This document shows, piece after piece, positions 1 through 12,800 of a DNA stretch of 64,000 nucleotides. The stretch comes from Apostichopus japonicus (lineage: Eukaryota; Echinodermata; Holothuroidea; Aspidochirotida; Stichopodidae). The stretch lies in contig NC_092569.1 of the NCBI RefSeq assembly GCF_037975245.1, forward strand, positions 14,034,501-14,098,500, in the 5' to 3' direction. The translations under genes and the position numbers were made by a program. The first letter of the stretch is position 1. Each line of letters begins with the position of its first letter. A model generated the notes under the pieces. The model had not been told where the DNA came from and ran no database searches. It was given only the letters and a program-made list of their open reading frames with translations.

Positions 1-661
1 GGCTGATTCACATCTAAAGGCAGGACTGTTTGGGATTTTGAACGCAACTGCACGGTTAAAGTGAATATTGACACTGTCAATCCGTGTCAATGTGTATTTT
101 CTAATGGTAGTGATTACATTTCCCCATATACTGTGTTTTTTCCTTTTTTGGTTCAAATTCCAGTGTCTACACTGTATGTATTACAAGGGTAGAGCACATT
201 GTTAGTAACGGCGGCCTCCGTGTGAGAAGTCAGACCATAGATCGGGGTCCAGACCTCTGAAGGGGAGGGGGGGGGGTTTCACTTCGCATACCCGATCACA
301 GGATACTCCCTAATTGCCGGGCTGTTGGGAGCTCAGTGATGCACTCTTCTGCTATCTCTAGAACACAAGGAGTCTGACCATGAGTGTTCCAGGAATACAT
401 TCGCTATCAGCTGCCAGAGCGGGTACTCAAGCTATACTGTATAATCATTGACCATTGTCAGGTCCTTTAGTTGGCTGGGGTCAAGCCTCACAATGCCAGA
501 TGCAGCCCTCCTTGGCATCCTGAAGATACGAGCCTTATACTTACAATAGACAATCTGTGATCATTCCTGAAGAACTGAGAGTTCCAAAATGACATAATCA
601 ATTGAATACAGGCACACCTTAAATGTTAAACAGCAGCAACAACCTATCTGCTCCTGGACAA
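1..661. other. No gene recognised
   Basis: No convincing exon, RNA gene or repeat was seen here apart from a short poly-G run near 261-276. It is probably intergenic or intronic. Confidence 0.4.
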
Positions 662-948
662 ATGGTCATTTTCACAGTAAAGGGTGTAACTTTGCGTTTT
701 AAGACCTTTTCGTCAGTAGTGGCCTCATGAAGTGACACAATTCAAGGACACTTTGCCACATGATAGCTTGTCAGGACATTCACAACTATTTTCATACTTT
801 ATGATGTAGTTTAAGCTTCAGAAGTAGTTTTCCCTGATAATTAAGATATTTACGTACATGATTCTGGTGGAAATGTTTGTGACAAATCATGTTGAAACTT
901 TGGTGTCAGAGTGCGTCAATTAACACCCTTTACTGTGAAAATGACCAT
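662..948. repeat. Foldback element with ~27-bp terminal inverted repeats (MITE-like)
   Basis: The left arm near 662-688 (begins ATGGTCATTTTCACAGTAAA) is the reverse complement of the right arm near 920-948 (ends TTTACTGTGAAAATGACCAT), with one indel at the inner end. The roughly 230 bp between them has no coding content. This fits a short non-autonomous DNA transposon. I could not identify a target-site duplication, so superfamily is open. Confidence 0.55.
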
Positions 949-1208
949 ATACAAGAGGAACTTACCTTCTTGTCCGAAACATACAAGAACCCAGGCTTCT
1001 CGTCGAAGATGTACGGTAGAGCCATCAAAGCGACAGAATACTCCAGGTCTGTCAATAAAACCTAAGATTGGAAAATAAAGTTCTGTATTACTACATTGTG
1101 TTATAAGTGTTATAAGGCAGCAGTCATAATCAGACAATGAGCAATGTTGTGAGAGGTTTGTACCACCATGGTACAATGTATGTATGTGTCTTTGCATTGC
1201 GGTAACTG

Positions 1209-1440
1209 ATGGAGAAATACAGAGAAGGCCAAAGACAGCTGCAGCGTATCTTCATAGATCTGGAGAGAGTGCCCCAAAGCGAAGTATTGAAATGCCCAAA
1301 AGAGAAAGAAGTACATCCGGCTGATAAAGGATCTGTACGAGGGCAACCTGACCCAGGAGAATGTACCGCGAGAACCATAGATGCATCTGCCGTCACTGTC
1401 GGAGTCCACCGAGGCTCAACGTTAAAGACCGCATAACATG
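1209..1440 (+). pseudogene. Relic of a non-LTR retrotransposon reverse transcriptase
   Basis: Conceptual translation gives RT-like pieces in two frames. One has FIDLERVPQSEVLKC followed later by VTVGVHRGSTLK, which resembles the RT signature 'IDLEKAYDRVPRE...VGVHQGSALSP'. The second, in another frame, has KYIRLIKDLYEGNLT, a typical piece between those blocks. At least one frameshift and a missing AYD core (the catalytic Asp region) make it dead. An RTE- or CR1-like LINE is likely. It is short, so family assignment is weak. Confidence 0.55.
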
Positions 1441-4400
1441 GCCATTCCATTATGTGTGCAAACAGAGTAGCTTTTTCCCTTTCCAACAGTACCATTTTTA
1501 AGAAAATGGGAGGTACCGTTGTTGAGAAAATTGATTTCAAACTGTGAATATCCCAGAGATGTCATTCCCAAAATAGAGCCAAATATTCATAATTATGAGG
1601 CTATGACGTCACCGAATGAACCAAATGAACACCAAATCTATACCCCCCTGTGCTATTCCAATGGGGAAATGAATCATTATCATTCGTCACTGAAATCATG
1701 AGATAGGTGGCATGAAGTCAAGATTCTCTATGAACCCTGTCCCCAATAACCATATTCTGTTGTCGGTAGTTCCAACTGCTGTGAAACCCATGATGAAGAG
1801 CAACAACATTATACTTGTGGTTTTATCGGCTACACTTTTTATTTCTGGCTAGTAACTGGGATTTCCATGTTAAAGATCCTTGCTGACTTTGCTCTGGACC
1901 GGCAAAAAACTAAGTTGCTTGTATGTGAATTTCACCCACCCCATTTTGAATCTTCATGAGCCAAGGATTCTAAACAACCCAATCATCACCACTCTCTGTC
2001 CCATTTGCCTGAGATAATTTATCATAACTCGGACTGTAGGGTTAATTGTCGGCCCGACAAATAGCCTTTGAACAGTGATTTATGGAATTACATGAGCAGT
2101 TAGCACAAATATCCCCACGTTGGAGTTACATTGTAATTGACATTGTTATTGACGGGTTAATTGGGGTCAACTCATAGCCTGCGAAATCGATCAGTTCAAC
2201 ATACAGAGAGCAGGCAGCAGTTCCTCTTAACTTTTTCCTCAACAACGACAGTGTTGTCGTTCGTGATTGCACACACACACACTGTACATATGGAGTACTA
2301 TGCCTATGTAGTATGTACTGTACAGTCAGTGTACAGTACGACAATATGATATACGTAGGCATACTGTCAGTGTCAAATGCTGGTCGACTGCAGCTTAGCC
2401 TCTTTCTAATTACTTGTTGAATAGCAGATATCCAGTGTCTCAGAACCAACAAGTACAGACACCTTTTCATCCCTTATGCAATAACAGACCACCAGTACCG
2501 CCAAAAAGTAACTAGACAAATTTGAATGCAAAGAGGGCAATGATTGCACTGTGAGTACACTCTCCCTGCAATCCTAATTTCCTAACAATATTCCCCTTTC
2601 GATCAAAATTGTTCAGCTGCTCCTACACCCCAGTAAAGTTGCTCTGCTCACACCTTATGCTCACTTGTTCACCTAATTTCCCCGTTCTCTGTCTACAATA
2701 GAACAGAGTACATGGGAGTTTGATTGCAATTGTCTAGTTACTTTCAGGCAGTACGTTTTTTTGGACCAGTTTCTACCTAAATATCTTTATGGGTTCTCGC
2801 TTGCCCTCCTGTAATTCCCGCCCATCATTTTCCACTCTTATCGACTTTATACTAGTAATTGTAAGGTAAAATCATGTGATAACATACACTTCTTGTCCTC
2901 TTCAAGAAGGACTTCCTCCTCCTCCTACCGGTAGGCACGCATCAGCTCTTTTGCTTTGGTCTTCTTGGAACCGTTCTGGATTATCTTTGGTGCATATTTT
3001 TCTAATGCAGTCTTCATTTCAACAACAATGTTCCTCCCTGTCAGCATTTCCACCTCATTGCAAAGCTGTATATGAAGATAAAAGTGAAATAAATACCAAA
3101 ATTAGACATGATTTGTTGAAAAGGCAGCCCATTGGACTCCCTCCAAGCCACACTGAAAAGGAATATCCACCTGACTGATTAATTAGAGATCAGTTTTCTA
3201 CTCTGCTAAGGGGTCGCAGGGTTGCGTCAGAAGTCCAACTTGAAGCTCCCTCAGCAGGTCATTTGCAGAGCTGGGATGCACAGTGAAAGTCCTATTTATA
3301 CTTCACTTCCTTAAATGGCGACGCAACGGCAAAATACACCTATATCATAAACCTACTATAATATTTGTATATGAAGTACGCATATATACTAACTGCTATG
3401 ATAAAGATTCGCTAAACTGATACCATGCACGGTAAAGCTCGTCTATGTTGGCACGCGCGTGAGTGGTATAAAATTAGCTAGCGAAGAAATAGATAAAACT
3501 TGGGGCTAAACTAATTCTGAGCTCAGAATACAGTAATGCACTGGTGATATAGCCGGCAAATGTACGCTTAAATGCCTTTGAAATACTTCCAAATAATCCT
3601 AATTTTAATACTATATCAAATGCTAGGGAGTTCGTATCTTAGTGACAAAATTTTACATGAATAGACTTGCCCACGGCACTGGCTGGAGAGAATGTTATGA
3701 GAGTGTGTTTGTTTATATACCGTGAAGTTAGTTCAAATGTAGAGGACCATTCCATTATTGCGAACCGCTCCATTGACCTGGGCGCCCCCAAATCAATGTA
3801 GGTAAATGAAATGTGATCCACTATAGCCTAAGTATAATTAAAACTATAATCAGCCTTTATTTCATGTCTTTGTTTCCAATTACTGTGCAGTTATCAATTC
3901 TCATTATGGACAGGTTATTTCCAGACCTTATCGATCATTATTGGTGGAATAATTAGTGGAATAATCATAATTAATAACAATAATAATAAATAATGATAAT
4001 AATAATTAGTAGAATAAATAGGGAGGAATGTTTGTTTTTCGGCACTCTGAGTATTTTTTTTATGAAATTAAAAATGTTGTTTTATTTCCATGGAGGGAAT
4101 AACCAAAGTATACTAGGTTGGGGTTATTTACAGCTTTATTAAGTAGCTTCAAAATGAGGTGGGCAAAAAATTATGTCGATGGTCTCTGTTCTGCGTAATG
4201 AGCATACAAAGGTCTGATTAGCCCAAGGGGTAATTAGTTGTAACATTTACTGCCGGGAATAGTTGGAACATGCACACAAATTTGGTCATATTCACCTATA
4301 ATCATAAAAACATACCAAAAACACTTAAAACTTGACTGCAAGGTTAGCAGATGTTAAAATATTCTGATTCACCAATGTTGCCTAATTTCAATGTGCTGGG

Positions 4401-4588
4401 ATGAAAAATGTCTCCAGAATTTTGGTAGCAAAGTTATATTCTCATTTACTTCCATATAGTGAGTCTGGCTTTAATATCATTTGATACATTATAATAGGCA
4501 TATTCCAAGGTATCAATGTGTATAGTTGTGATAAGTTCTCATTTATTTCTTTGAGCAAGAATCCATCTTTCAACTAACCCACCACCCA
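1441..4588. other. Non-coding stretch
   Basis: No exon with supporting splice sites was recognised. Visible low-complexity pieces are a (CA)n-like run near 2271-2282 followed by short imperfect inverted repeats to about 2365, and an AT-rich TAATAATAA-type run near 3952-4020. Confidence 0.4.
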
Positions 4589-4622
4589 TTCCAACTAACC
4601 CCATAGATGGGGTTAGTTGGAA
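4589..4622. repeat. Perfect 14-bp inverted repeat with 6-nt loop
   Basis: TTCCAACTAACCCC (4589-4602) is followed by ATAGAT and its exact reverse complement (4609-4622). A further partial copy, CAACTAACCC, lies just before at 4570-4580, and GTTCCAACTAAC recurs near 4841. This looks like part of a small repeat family rather than a gene. Confidence 0.6.
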
Positions 4623-4639
4623 CGCCAATCACCGACACC

Positions 4640-4766
4640 TCACTGGATTATCTCCTGAAATATCAACAGGAGTAGTGGTTTTATGGGCTTCATTTGTGAC
4701 ACACGGCACACACCCTCTCACTGGATTATCTCCTGAACTATCAACAATTGTAGCAGTTTTATGGAC
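4640..4766. repeat. Two direct copies of a ~50-bp unit
   Basis: CACTGGATTATCTCCTGAA begins near 4641 and again near 4719. Each copy continues through a similar AT-rich tract ending in GTTTTATGG. The copies are about 78 bp apart, so this is a local tandem duplication. Confidence 0.6.
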
Positions 4767-4899
4767 TGCCTATCCTAACAGGATAGGCAGTGTTTGCTGA
4801 ATTGATGTTGTTTCTGAAATAGAGATTTTTGTGAAAAATGTTCCAACTAACGCCGCTCTCCCCTATTCCAATACGAATATATATATACCCTATTCCAAT

Positions 4900-6930
4900 A
4901 CGAAGCAAACTTGCTAAATTGGGGAAGAGGAATAATCCCTGGAGGAGTGATCCCTGGAATGTTTTATCCATTTTGAATAGCCTACTGTAGGCCTACGTCT
5001 TCATTTATTTTTTAGCTGATTGTTTGTTAGCCTAGGTGGTCAACACATGGTCACACCAATAAGCCTTATTCCGGATGACGTATATTGACGCGATCGCAAT
5101 GCATTGTGGTATAAATTATGCCAAATTGTGGCCAGAAACATTTTGATTTAATTTTCCCTCAATTTTCTGCGTGTTAGTGATGCATTCATTCTTCATGAGC
5201 TCATCATAATGTATTCTTTTTATTATTCTATGGTTTCAATCTGTTAGTTGGTCAAAAACATATTTTATGTATATTTTAAAGTTGACTAAAGTTGGAATGT
5301 TGTCTAAAAACTGACGTTTGCCCGTGTTTGAAGCACCCTCAGTAGCCTATATCTGGAATAAGGCTTAGGCTTAGAGTATATAACAAGGTGTCCGAATACT
5401 GCGGGTGCCCAGAACCTAACAACACGTTCCAATATTACCATAGCAACGTGTTCTAAAAGCGCTATGAACGAATAACAACTTAGCTACTTATTTTCAACCA
5501 TAATATATGCAAAACAGGCTGGTTTTTCATCATCTTGACCAAATACTGTAAATCTAAATTTTGTATCATAATTCGAAATTTTCATTTCCAAGAAATTTTC
5601 GAATGGAATGTTGTAAATTTACTCCAAGTTCTGCCTCATTCTTAGTCTTTTTTTCCCTTACGTTCGGTAGTCTGATAAGTTGCATTAGTACACTGCATCT
5701 GCTTAATCAGGTGTAAGCTAAGTTTGTTATTTAGGCCCCCCCTCCCCCGTAACCCTAAAATTCTGGTAAAAACGCTTATTTTATTTTTTAAAGGATATTA
5801 CCTTATCAATACTGTAGTGTAGGTATAGCCTAGGTACTGTGTGCCTGTTCACGCTTATTCCATTAAGAACAGTAAACGGGTCTTTTTAGCAAACGTTAAC
5901 TTGGAAGTTGGACAGAACTGTCTTTTTAATAGCTCCATATTTTACAATTTCGACCATAAAGATTCATATCAGGATTGTGGATTTGTGTATCAGATGCTAA
6001 AGGTTCGGTACAGACATCATCTGAATTTTTTTAAGGGATTTTGAAGAAATTTGTGCTGAAAAAGTTTGGGGGGCCTAGCCTAGGCCTAGGTGCGCACTAT
6101 ACAGGCATCCCAATTCAGTATAGGCTAGCCTAGGCCTACTCCATCGGATGTGGCTGAAACCGGTTGAGCTGTGACAGAGACAGTAAGGCTCTAGTGCTCT
6201 TTGAGACTATTATAATGTTATCGTGATTAATTAATTAAATGTCCGGTCTTCCTACAAATATGGCCTAGGCTAGGCCTATAGCCCTACAGATTTCTGTTGG
6301 CTATAGAATGGGCCTAACGTTAGGCTATGCCCATACAAGTATAAAGTAGGCCTAGTATACGTTAGGCTAGCCTAAGCCGAATATTATTTGCTCAATGGAC
6401 ATTAATGTCGATGAAGGAATCGTTTGGTATTCACGTCTATTCACCAAGGGTCGACCCGATAACTTATTAGCAGGTCTGCGCTGGAGTTGAATTTAATTTT
6501 CGGTCTACATGTTTCTAAATTAAAACTGAAAAACTCACCGCACCGGGGCTTCAACTTCTCCTACTCGAACATGATCGACGGTAAGTGACGCAAGAACTGC
6601 ACGCAATATACATATAATGATGTACGTAGGTAACATACACAGTGCATATTATGTACGTAAAGGCGGCGAACTTCGGTGCACTCACTATACTATTACATGT
6701 AACCTGTACGTGACGTTCGGTCAGACGGAACTTTGGAGCCCGCGAAAAGTGGTCGAAATTATTACGCAAATTCCACTCAATGCGTTGTATTCAAATAAAC
6801 GATTTTGTTCACAAGTCAAAACAAATTCCATGGTTAAGTGAGAAAATGAGATTATTAACACTTCTATACACTTAATTATTCCCTTACAATTACATTTCCC
6901 GATGAAAATTGCCGAACTTGTTTATTCATA
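4900..6930. other. Non-coding, with TAGGCCTA-type motif cluster
   Basis: No gene was recognised. Between about 6064 and 6375 the palindromic words CCTAGGCC, TAGGCCTA and TAGGCTAGCC occur many times. A splice-donor-like GACG|GTAAGT sits at about 6581 but no convincing coding exon precedes it. Confidence 0.35.
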
Positions 6931-6954
6931 GATCATGTGCACACTTGTGATAAG

Positions 6955-7150
6955 TACGATTAGAACCCCTATTCGTGCAATTAGGGGTTCTTTGTGGAAC
7001 CATCTTGTACCCAGAACCTTTTCTGTGTGGGTATGGAACCAAGTAGAAACGAATCAAGAACCTTTATTGGTTCTTCAAGGGCACATGGTTCTGACGAGAA
7101 CCATTCTTCATTTCGAGAACCCCCTCTAGAACCCCTTTTTCTTAGAGTGT
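6955..7150. repeat. GAACC-rich short interspersed element
   Basis: The words AGAACC, GGAACC and GGTTCT occur repeatedly in both orientations over about 180 bp, and the segment ends with TTTCTTAGAGTGT. This pattern (many GAACC words inside an element whose end reads ACACTCTAAGAAA on the other strand) is like short non-autonomous elements of aquatic animals. The left end is diverged and no target duplication was found. Confidence 0.4.
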
Positions 7151-7449
7151 AGTAATTATAACAAGGGTCTAGACCTACTCATAGACGTTGTATAACAAGC
7201 TAGTCTGTGTACGTTGTATCAGCCAACTGTTACCTATAAATCATAACACAACGCCAGTTTAACCACTGTGACAAAAGAAAAATTGCAGATCTAGTATTGA
7301 TTGTTCTAAATCCAACTGGCTTTGAGTTTTGTGCAAAATACCAGGTAACCAATAAAAAAATATCGTCATTTGCTGCTTCAAGGAGGCCTAGGCTGTGGTC
7401 ATAACAAGTAATTTTGCAATAGTATAGGCTGACCATGCAGGCAAACGTA

Positions 7450-7580
7450 ACGTTGTCTATGTGTAGTGTTTAGAAAGAAATGTGTCCAAATTCTTCGATT
7501 TCTGTCGTCGTTCGGAAAAGAGTGCAGGTGAAATCCTTCTTTTCTTGTGTTGGAGCAAGCTACAACTAAATATCGGCTCG
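7450..7580 (-). pseudogene. Possible THAP zinc-finger exon or relic
   Basis: On the minus strand a frame reads ACSNTRKEGFHLHSFP followed by NDDRNRRIW. THAP domains have C-x(2-4)-C at the start, then a FHRFP-type block and a conserved Trp about eight residues later, and the spacing here agrees. The first cysteine and the distal C-x2-H are not visible, so it is partial or decayed. THAP domains occur in host transcription factors and in P-type transposases, and which applies here cannot be told. The assignment rests on one block only. Confidence 0.4.
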
Positions 7581-7649
7581 GAATAATTAACAGATACGAG
7601 ATCAATTTACGTAAAACAAAACTCCAAACACCAAATCTCAATTACTAGA

Positions 7650-9155
7650 GAACACTGCAACAGTGTAATGTTGTGTGTTCTCAGACGTTTCTGAATGTAA
7701 CCATAGCGTCCCGGAAGTGCGCTGGGCTCTTCGACTGACGTCACGCCCCGTTAACCTATTTACAACAAATTTTAGAAAGTTTTTATCACCCTCGAATGTT
7801 ATCGTTTATACCTCTAGGATGCAAGCTTCGTTTGACACAAATTGGGCAGACTTGAAAAGCTACGATTGCATAGAAATTGGGTTTATATTAATCTGTCCAT
7901 TTCACCCCCTCTTTAAAGCTGAATTAAGGCTCTTCCAAATCGACGGCGATATGTATAAATCATTACCCTTAACTTCTTTGATATAGAGCCAAGTTGATCA
8001 TCTATGGGTGATTTTGCTTACCTATGTGTTGAAATTACCGAAGAATTGCAAATGTATGAAACAAATAGGTAAATCTTTGAGAATTTTTCCTGAATCTGCA
8101 TTCTGCTTCATACTGTCTAATATGTCGCCACCAATTTAACAAATAAATTCTTTTACACGACAAGACAAAACGAATTTTGTTTAACTTTTTAAGGGCCTAG
8201 TGCTAAGTATACTCACCAAGTCATCTATATACTAAGTGGCTGCATTCAATGATCTATATAATATATACTAAGAGTAACTGACCAGAAATATGAACAATGT
8301 AACATACTTGAATTCTCTGCTTTCAGATTCCAGTTTGCCCAGTGAAAATGAAAGGATACAAAGAACAGTGGTATACCTCCATTACTGTGTGGTCTTTGAG
8401 CATTGTACTATCGTACAGAGTCAGTGGATTGATACCTTAATGGAAGAACTATTACTTCACTTCTTTAATTTCTCAGGGGATGTCCAACCTAGAATAAAAA
8501 TTTCTTTTATGCAATAATCACATACGGACCTCCTGAAATTTTGCCAAGATATGTAGAAAATTTGTAATTGATGATGTGAGGGGTCACTGAGGCTAAGGAA
8601 TATTGTATTTGATTGTTAACTGTAACATTGTATTGTTTACGTTTAGTTTGAGGATGTAGTACACTTAAAAGAGAAATGAGTATGAGTGCTGATGCAATAA
8701 GTGCCTGCAATAGCTGGATGATCCTTAAACAACAATATTATGTCACAGACGGACAACACAGGTAGTAGCTGGAAAACCGTTCTTATTAAACTGTGTTGTT
8801 ATCATTATATTTCTCATCATTGTGAAAGCCATGGCAATGTGTCTATTTATATTAGGTCGTTACAAGACCAACTAACCTAAACAATTGTCTGTGAAATGCT
8901 CCTAGGGGTTTGATGCAATTTTCTCAAAGTTTGCATTTGCTAGGACGTTTGATGTTAATTTGAAAAGAGACTGTATGTCAAGTTTGTCATTTTAAGATAA
9001 AGAATTGTTCAGAGTCTTGACTTTTTCTGTGCAGTTCCTCCTACCTCAACTTTAGTTTTATATAGCTGACTTTTACTTCAAAATAGTATCATTAAATATA
9101 AACATGACAAAGATTCTGCTAACAGTAGTGATATAGTTGCAGCATAAATTAAGAA
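7650..9155. other. No gene recognised
   Basis: Short open frames occur, but none has splice-site support, domain similarity or a duplicated counterpart. The segment ends where the duplicated block begins. Confidence 0.35.
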
Positions 9156-10161
9156 ATGAACAAGCTCCACTGTTTCAAATAATAATGTTATTGTTCCTAT
9201 GCCATGGCATAAGTGTTACATCACTAAGTTTAATAAATGAGTACAGGTACTGGTCGATTGTTATAAACTAATTAGTGCCCAACCACCCAAAAGTGATGTT
9301 CTTGTCAAATCCCAAGCGTTTCATTTGTGATGAAGAATTCGTTGCAGTAAACTTTTTTTACTGTAAAAAATGTGCCTTTGTAAAGTTTTTCAAAAACCAT
9401 TGGTTAAGCTATGGTGGTCTGCAAACTTCTTTATTGGCGACCCATAAAGTAGTTTTTGCATGTGAAGCGCGACTCACCTTGCCGGACCACGCGAAACCAA
9501 GAGGATATGTATTCCTTACATATACGTATGTAATAATCATGCAAACCGGTTTGATCATAATGTGTGCAACATGTAACATGAGTGAAAGGGGCAGGTAAGA
9601 CTTGACAGTGAAAAACTAAAGGGCCTTTTGTGTTCCACTTGGCCACCACAAAGTGGGGTCTGCGCAATATTATGGTATTCTCTAGATATGTACTTGTTAC
9701 AACTTTCAGGAAAGTTTTTGTCAACCAAGAAATATTAAATATGTATATACAGTAAGTCAGATTAATATTTTCTGTGCTGCGCTGTTCCTCCAAGTTACTC
9801 TGTCCAGTTTTAACCAACAACCTGTGAGCGTATACGAGAGTTTGTACTAGATTTTTATATTGATTTTCATGTAAAAACCAGCAATGAAACAACTTTTGAG
9901 CCCATTCAATGTGTCTATCATGTAAATGTCTTCTCCTTGTGAATTGCTATGTGTTTATTTTGGTAGCACCTAAAGGAAAAACGCTTTTTAGGTCAGATTG
10001 ATGTAATACTTATTAGATACACATACATTGGTTGATAGTTTGAACCTCAATGCTTTCATTATTCTTATGAAACTTCAAATTGAGGCTAGCTAGACTTCTG
10101 ATTGTATCACACTTATATTCTGACAAAATATTTATTGACTTTTGACAGTGTTTGCTCAATT

Positions 10162-10630
10162 GAAGATGAACTTAAGCGAGGAGGAGGAAGTGCAGTTGCA
10201 TAGAAACAACATTGTGGAAGATCTTTTGAACCTATAGCAAGACCCATAGATATATTTAAGAAACCTATAGAGGGGGAAGGCACGGGGTATCACCAAGGAA
10301 TGATGACAAGTTTCTGAAAGGAAGTCACCAAAGAATACTCACTAGGGGAGCATGTATTTCTTCCGAAATTGGCCCTCTATTGTTGTAGAAGGGAGAGTGC
10401 AAATTTGACAGCAACTGGCAGAGTACTGAACCATTCGGCAGCACTAACAGAAACACTGCCATGCCGTGTTGCACGGTGTGTAATAATTTCGAGGATGTTA
10501 GAAGAGGTTGACACATAATTCATCTTGGAGGATTCCTCTTATATGTATGTCCGAGTGAGAGAAAAAAACATGTTGTCTAAAGCTATATCTGCCTTCAGTT
10601 ACTGTTCAATGCAGAATTGGAGAGGCTTGA
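10162..10630 (+). pseudogene. Degraded HECT-like domain, copy A
   Basis: This is the counterpart of the better-preserved copy at 44839-45318. Fragments such as TATGRVLNHSAALTETLPC resemble the HECT segment 'iGrilahallhg..lP'. Stops and indels break the frame. It lies convergent with an integrase-like relic on the minus strand. HECT-like proteins of this type are widespread as transposon-associated genes in fish and marine invertebrates, and that link is inferred here. Confidence 0.4.
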
Positions 10631-10980
10631 AACATTTTGTTTGTGTTACAAAACCTCATCTATTAAAAGACAGAAATGAGAAGCAGATATGAGCACTTAA
10701 CATAACAGACAAGATCAATGGCAATGAAATCTGTCCAATGTTGACTTGAGACTTTGAAAAGTTTAATGACTTGGACAATTGACAAAAAATGCAAGTTTTT
10801 GCAGAATACACGTTTAATTCTTTCTAGTGCCATGATAATTTGCATTTGCATGAAAGGGGTACGTTTATGACATGATTGCAAAAAGTGGTTATTCTTTATT
10901 CTTACATTGCAATTCTAGGTGGTCTGGGTATGGATGGCAATGAATTAACTCATTGGGCAATGCTATCCCTGACTCATGTG

Positions 10981-11906
10981 GCCTAGCCACATATTTCAAA
11001 CCTGATTAGCTTCAAGTAACTATCCATATGCCACAAACTATTAGGACCAGGAACCGAATACGGACGTCTTGTGACAGCTTTTCCCCATCTTCTTGCCATT
11101 CCAATAGTGTCAACAGTTTCTAATGTACATCCCACACTCTTCAATGCTATCTAGTATAGGTAGACATCATCTGTTAGTAGTCAGAGATTATTTTCTTCAC
11201 TTTGAAATAGTGGTGATAAATTTGTTATAATTAATTAAATACTAAATGCAAAAAAAAGCAAGTGTATACTGTTCACTGAATTCACAATGCGGTAATTGGA
11301 ATAAATGTGATGGTTGAGTGTCAAATTGTTATACTCACGTATCAAATCGTTTCGTAAACAGTGCACTTAGCTGCATAAGCCTAGCTAAGCCCCTAATGCG
11401 TTTTGAAAGCAGTGGTACAGCACATGAACCATTAATTTATTATTCGATTTAGATTTTAAGGATAGCCTATACATAGGCCTATACATCCGAAGTTACACTG
11501 CACTGCTTACTAGGCCTAAGTGATATTGACAACTTGAAAGATGCAATAATACTTTCTCTGAACGTTAGCCATGCTGGAAGAATGATCTGCGCAGGCATTT
11601 ACTATGCTAGATCATATCAATCTGAACACTCTGAACGCAAAAGTGAAACATATTCTTAACCTATGTTACGTTGAGTATGCGGGAAATATGCGCTACTCCT
11701 TTAACGCCATTATCTGTGCCGTTGGTACGTGTGCTGGAACTTGAAGCTGGTAATGACATAGCTTGTAATTGTAGTAACGCATCAAAAGGTGTCAACATTT
11801 TTCTAATTGTACCTTCTGCAATAGGCCTAATGTTTGATATTCTTAACACATTTCTTCGGCAAACTTCAAGACATGAATCGGGAAGTCCCATGGACAAGAT
11901 TTTCAC
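10981..11906 (-). pseudogene. Degraded integrase-core (DDE) transposase-like gene, copy A
   Basis: Two pieces remain on the minus strand. The N-terminal piece (about 11700-11835) reads AEGTIRKMLTPFDALLQLQ followed by a Ser/Thr run. The second (about 10981-11140) reads RRPYSVPGPNSLWHMDSY and then KLIRFEI, matching the start of the integrase core 'RRxYSVPGPNSLWHLDGxHKLIRW', where the Asp after WH is the first catalytic residue. The middle exon present in copy B is deleted, and the N-terminal exon has a small insertion that changes the frame relative to copy B. Confidence 0.6.
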
Positions 11907-12359
11907 GTAGTTGACGAGGGACTTGTAGCAAATTTCTGGAAATTGCGGTCAATGTATCATCGACGCTGCTCAGATCAGCCGCCATCGTATTAGTCCGTAC
12001 CAGCCGACTGCGTCTGGCAGACTGGCACTGCAGCAGGATTTTCATTTAGTCCTTCCATAATTCAAAATCCCATACCTTTAGATGAAACTGAAAATTTCCT
12101 TAGATTTTGTAAGAATTCAGTTTCTAAAACTCAAAAGGACCACAAAGGCACATGAAACGACTTTAAAGGGAATATTATTCAGATTCTAACAGCATTGGCG
12201 GGCTTCGGAACGTGTTATGAATGCTTATTACATGGCTATGTGAGCTACACCTTAAATCACTGGATTTCCTTACGATCAGAAACTTTTATTGAAAGAGAAA
12301 GTACTGATAAGACTACTTATTCGGGTTCGTACAGTTACGAGGAAAGTCACGTTTACCAG

Positions 12360-12800
12360 AAACTAATTTTGGAAATCTCTAATTCGAATTCTTTATATCT
12401 CTGATTGTATTTCCAAAATCTCTAATTCAATTTTGGATATCTTCAATTCGAATTCTTGATATCTCTAGTTAAATTTTGGATATCTCTTAATGTATTCGCG
12501 ATATCTCTCATCCAATTTTGGATATCTCTAAATCGAAATCTTGATATCTCGAATCCAATTTCTAATAAACCCAAATGGTTGTAATTATTGATATCTCCAA
12601 TTGTATTCGCGATATCTCTCATCCAATTTTGGATATCTCTAAATCGAAATCTTGATATCTCGAATCCAATTTATGATATACCCAAATGGTTTTAATTATT
12701 GATATCTGGATATGAATAAGAGATATCTGGAAATGAATAAGAGATATCCCGAAAAATATATTAGAGATATCCGAAAATGAATTAGAGATAACTGTAATTA
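12360..12800. repeat. GATATC-rich array, copy A
   Basis: Units of about 30 bp built on GATATCTCTAATTCGAATT recur from about 12365 to 12700 and then appear as the reverse complement (GAGATATCC...) from about 12700 to 12795, so the array is a long imperfect inverted repeat. A 111-bp segment starting TGTATTCGCGATATCTC is duplicated in tandem here (12491 and 12602) but single in copy B. The many GATATC palindromes do not look coding. Confidence 0.7.

Noticed and set aside
1130-1540. 136-codon minus-strand open frame
   Set aside because: It is the shadow of the LINE reverse-transcriptase relic on the plus strand.
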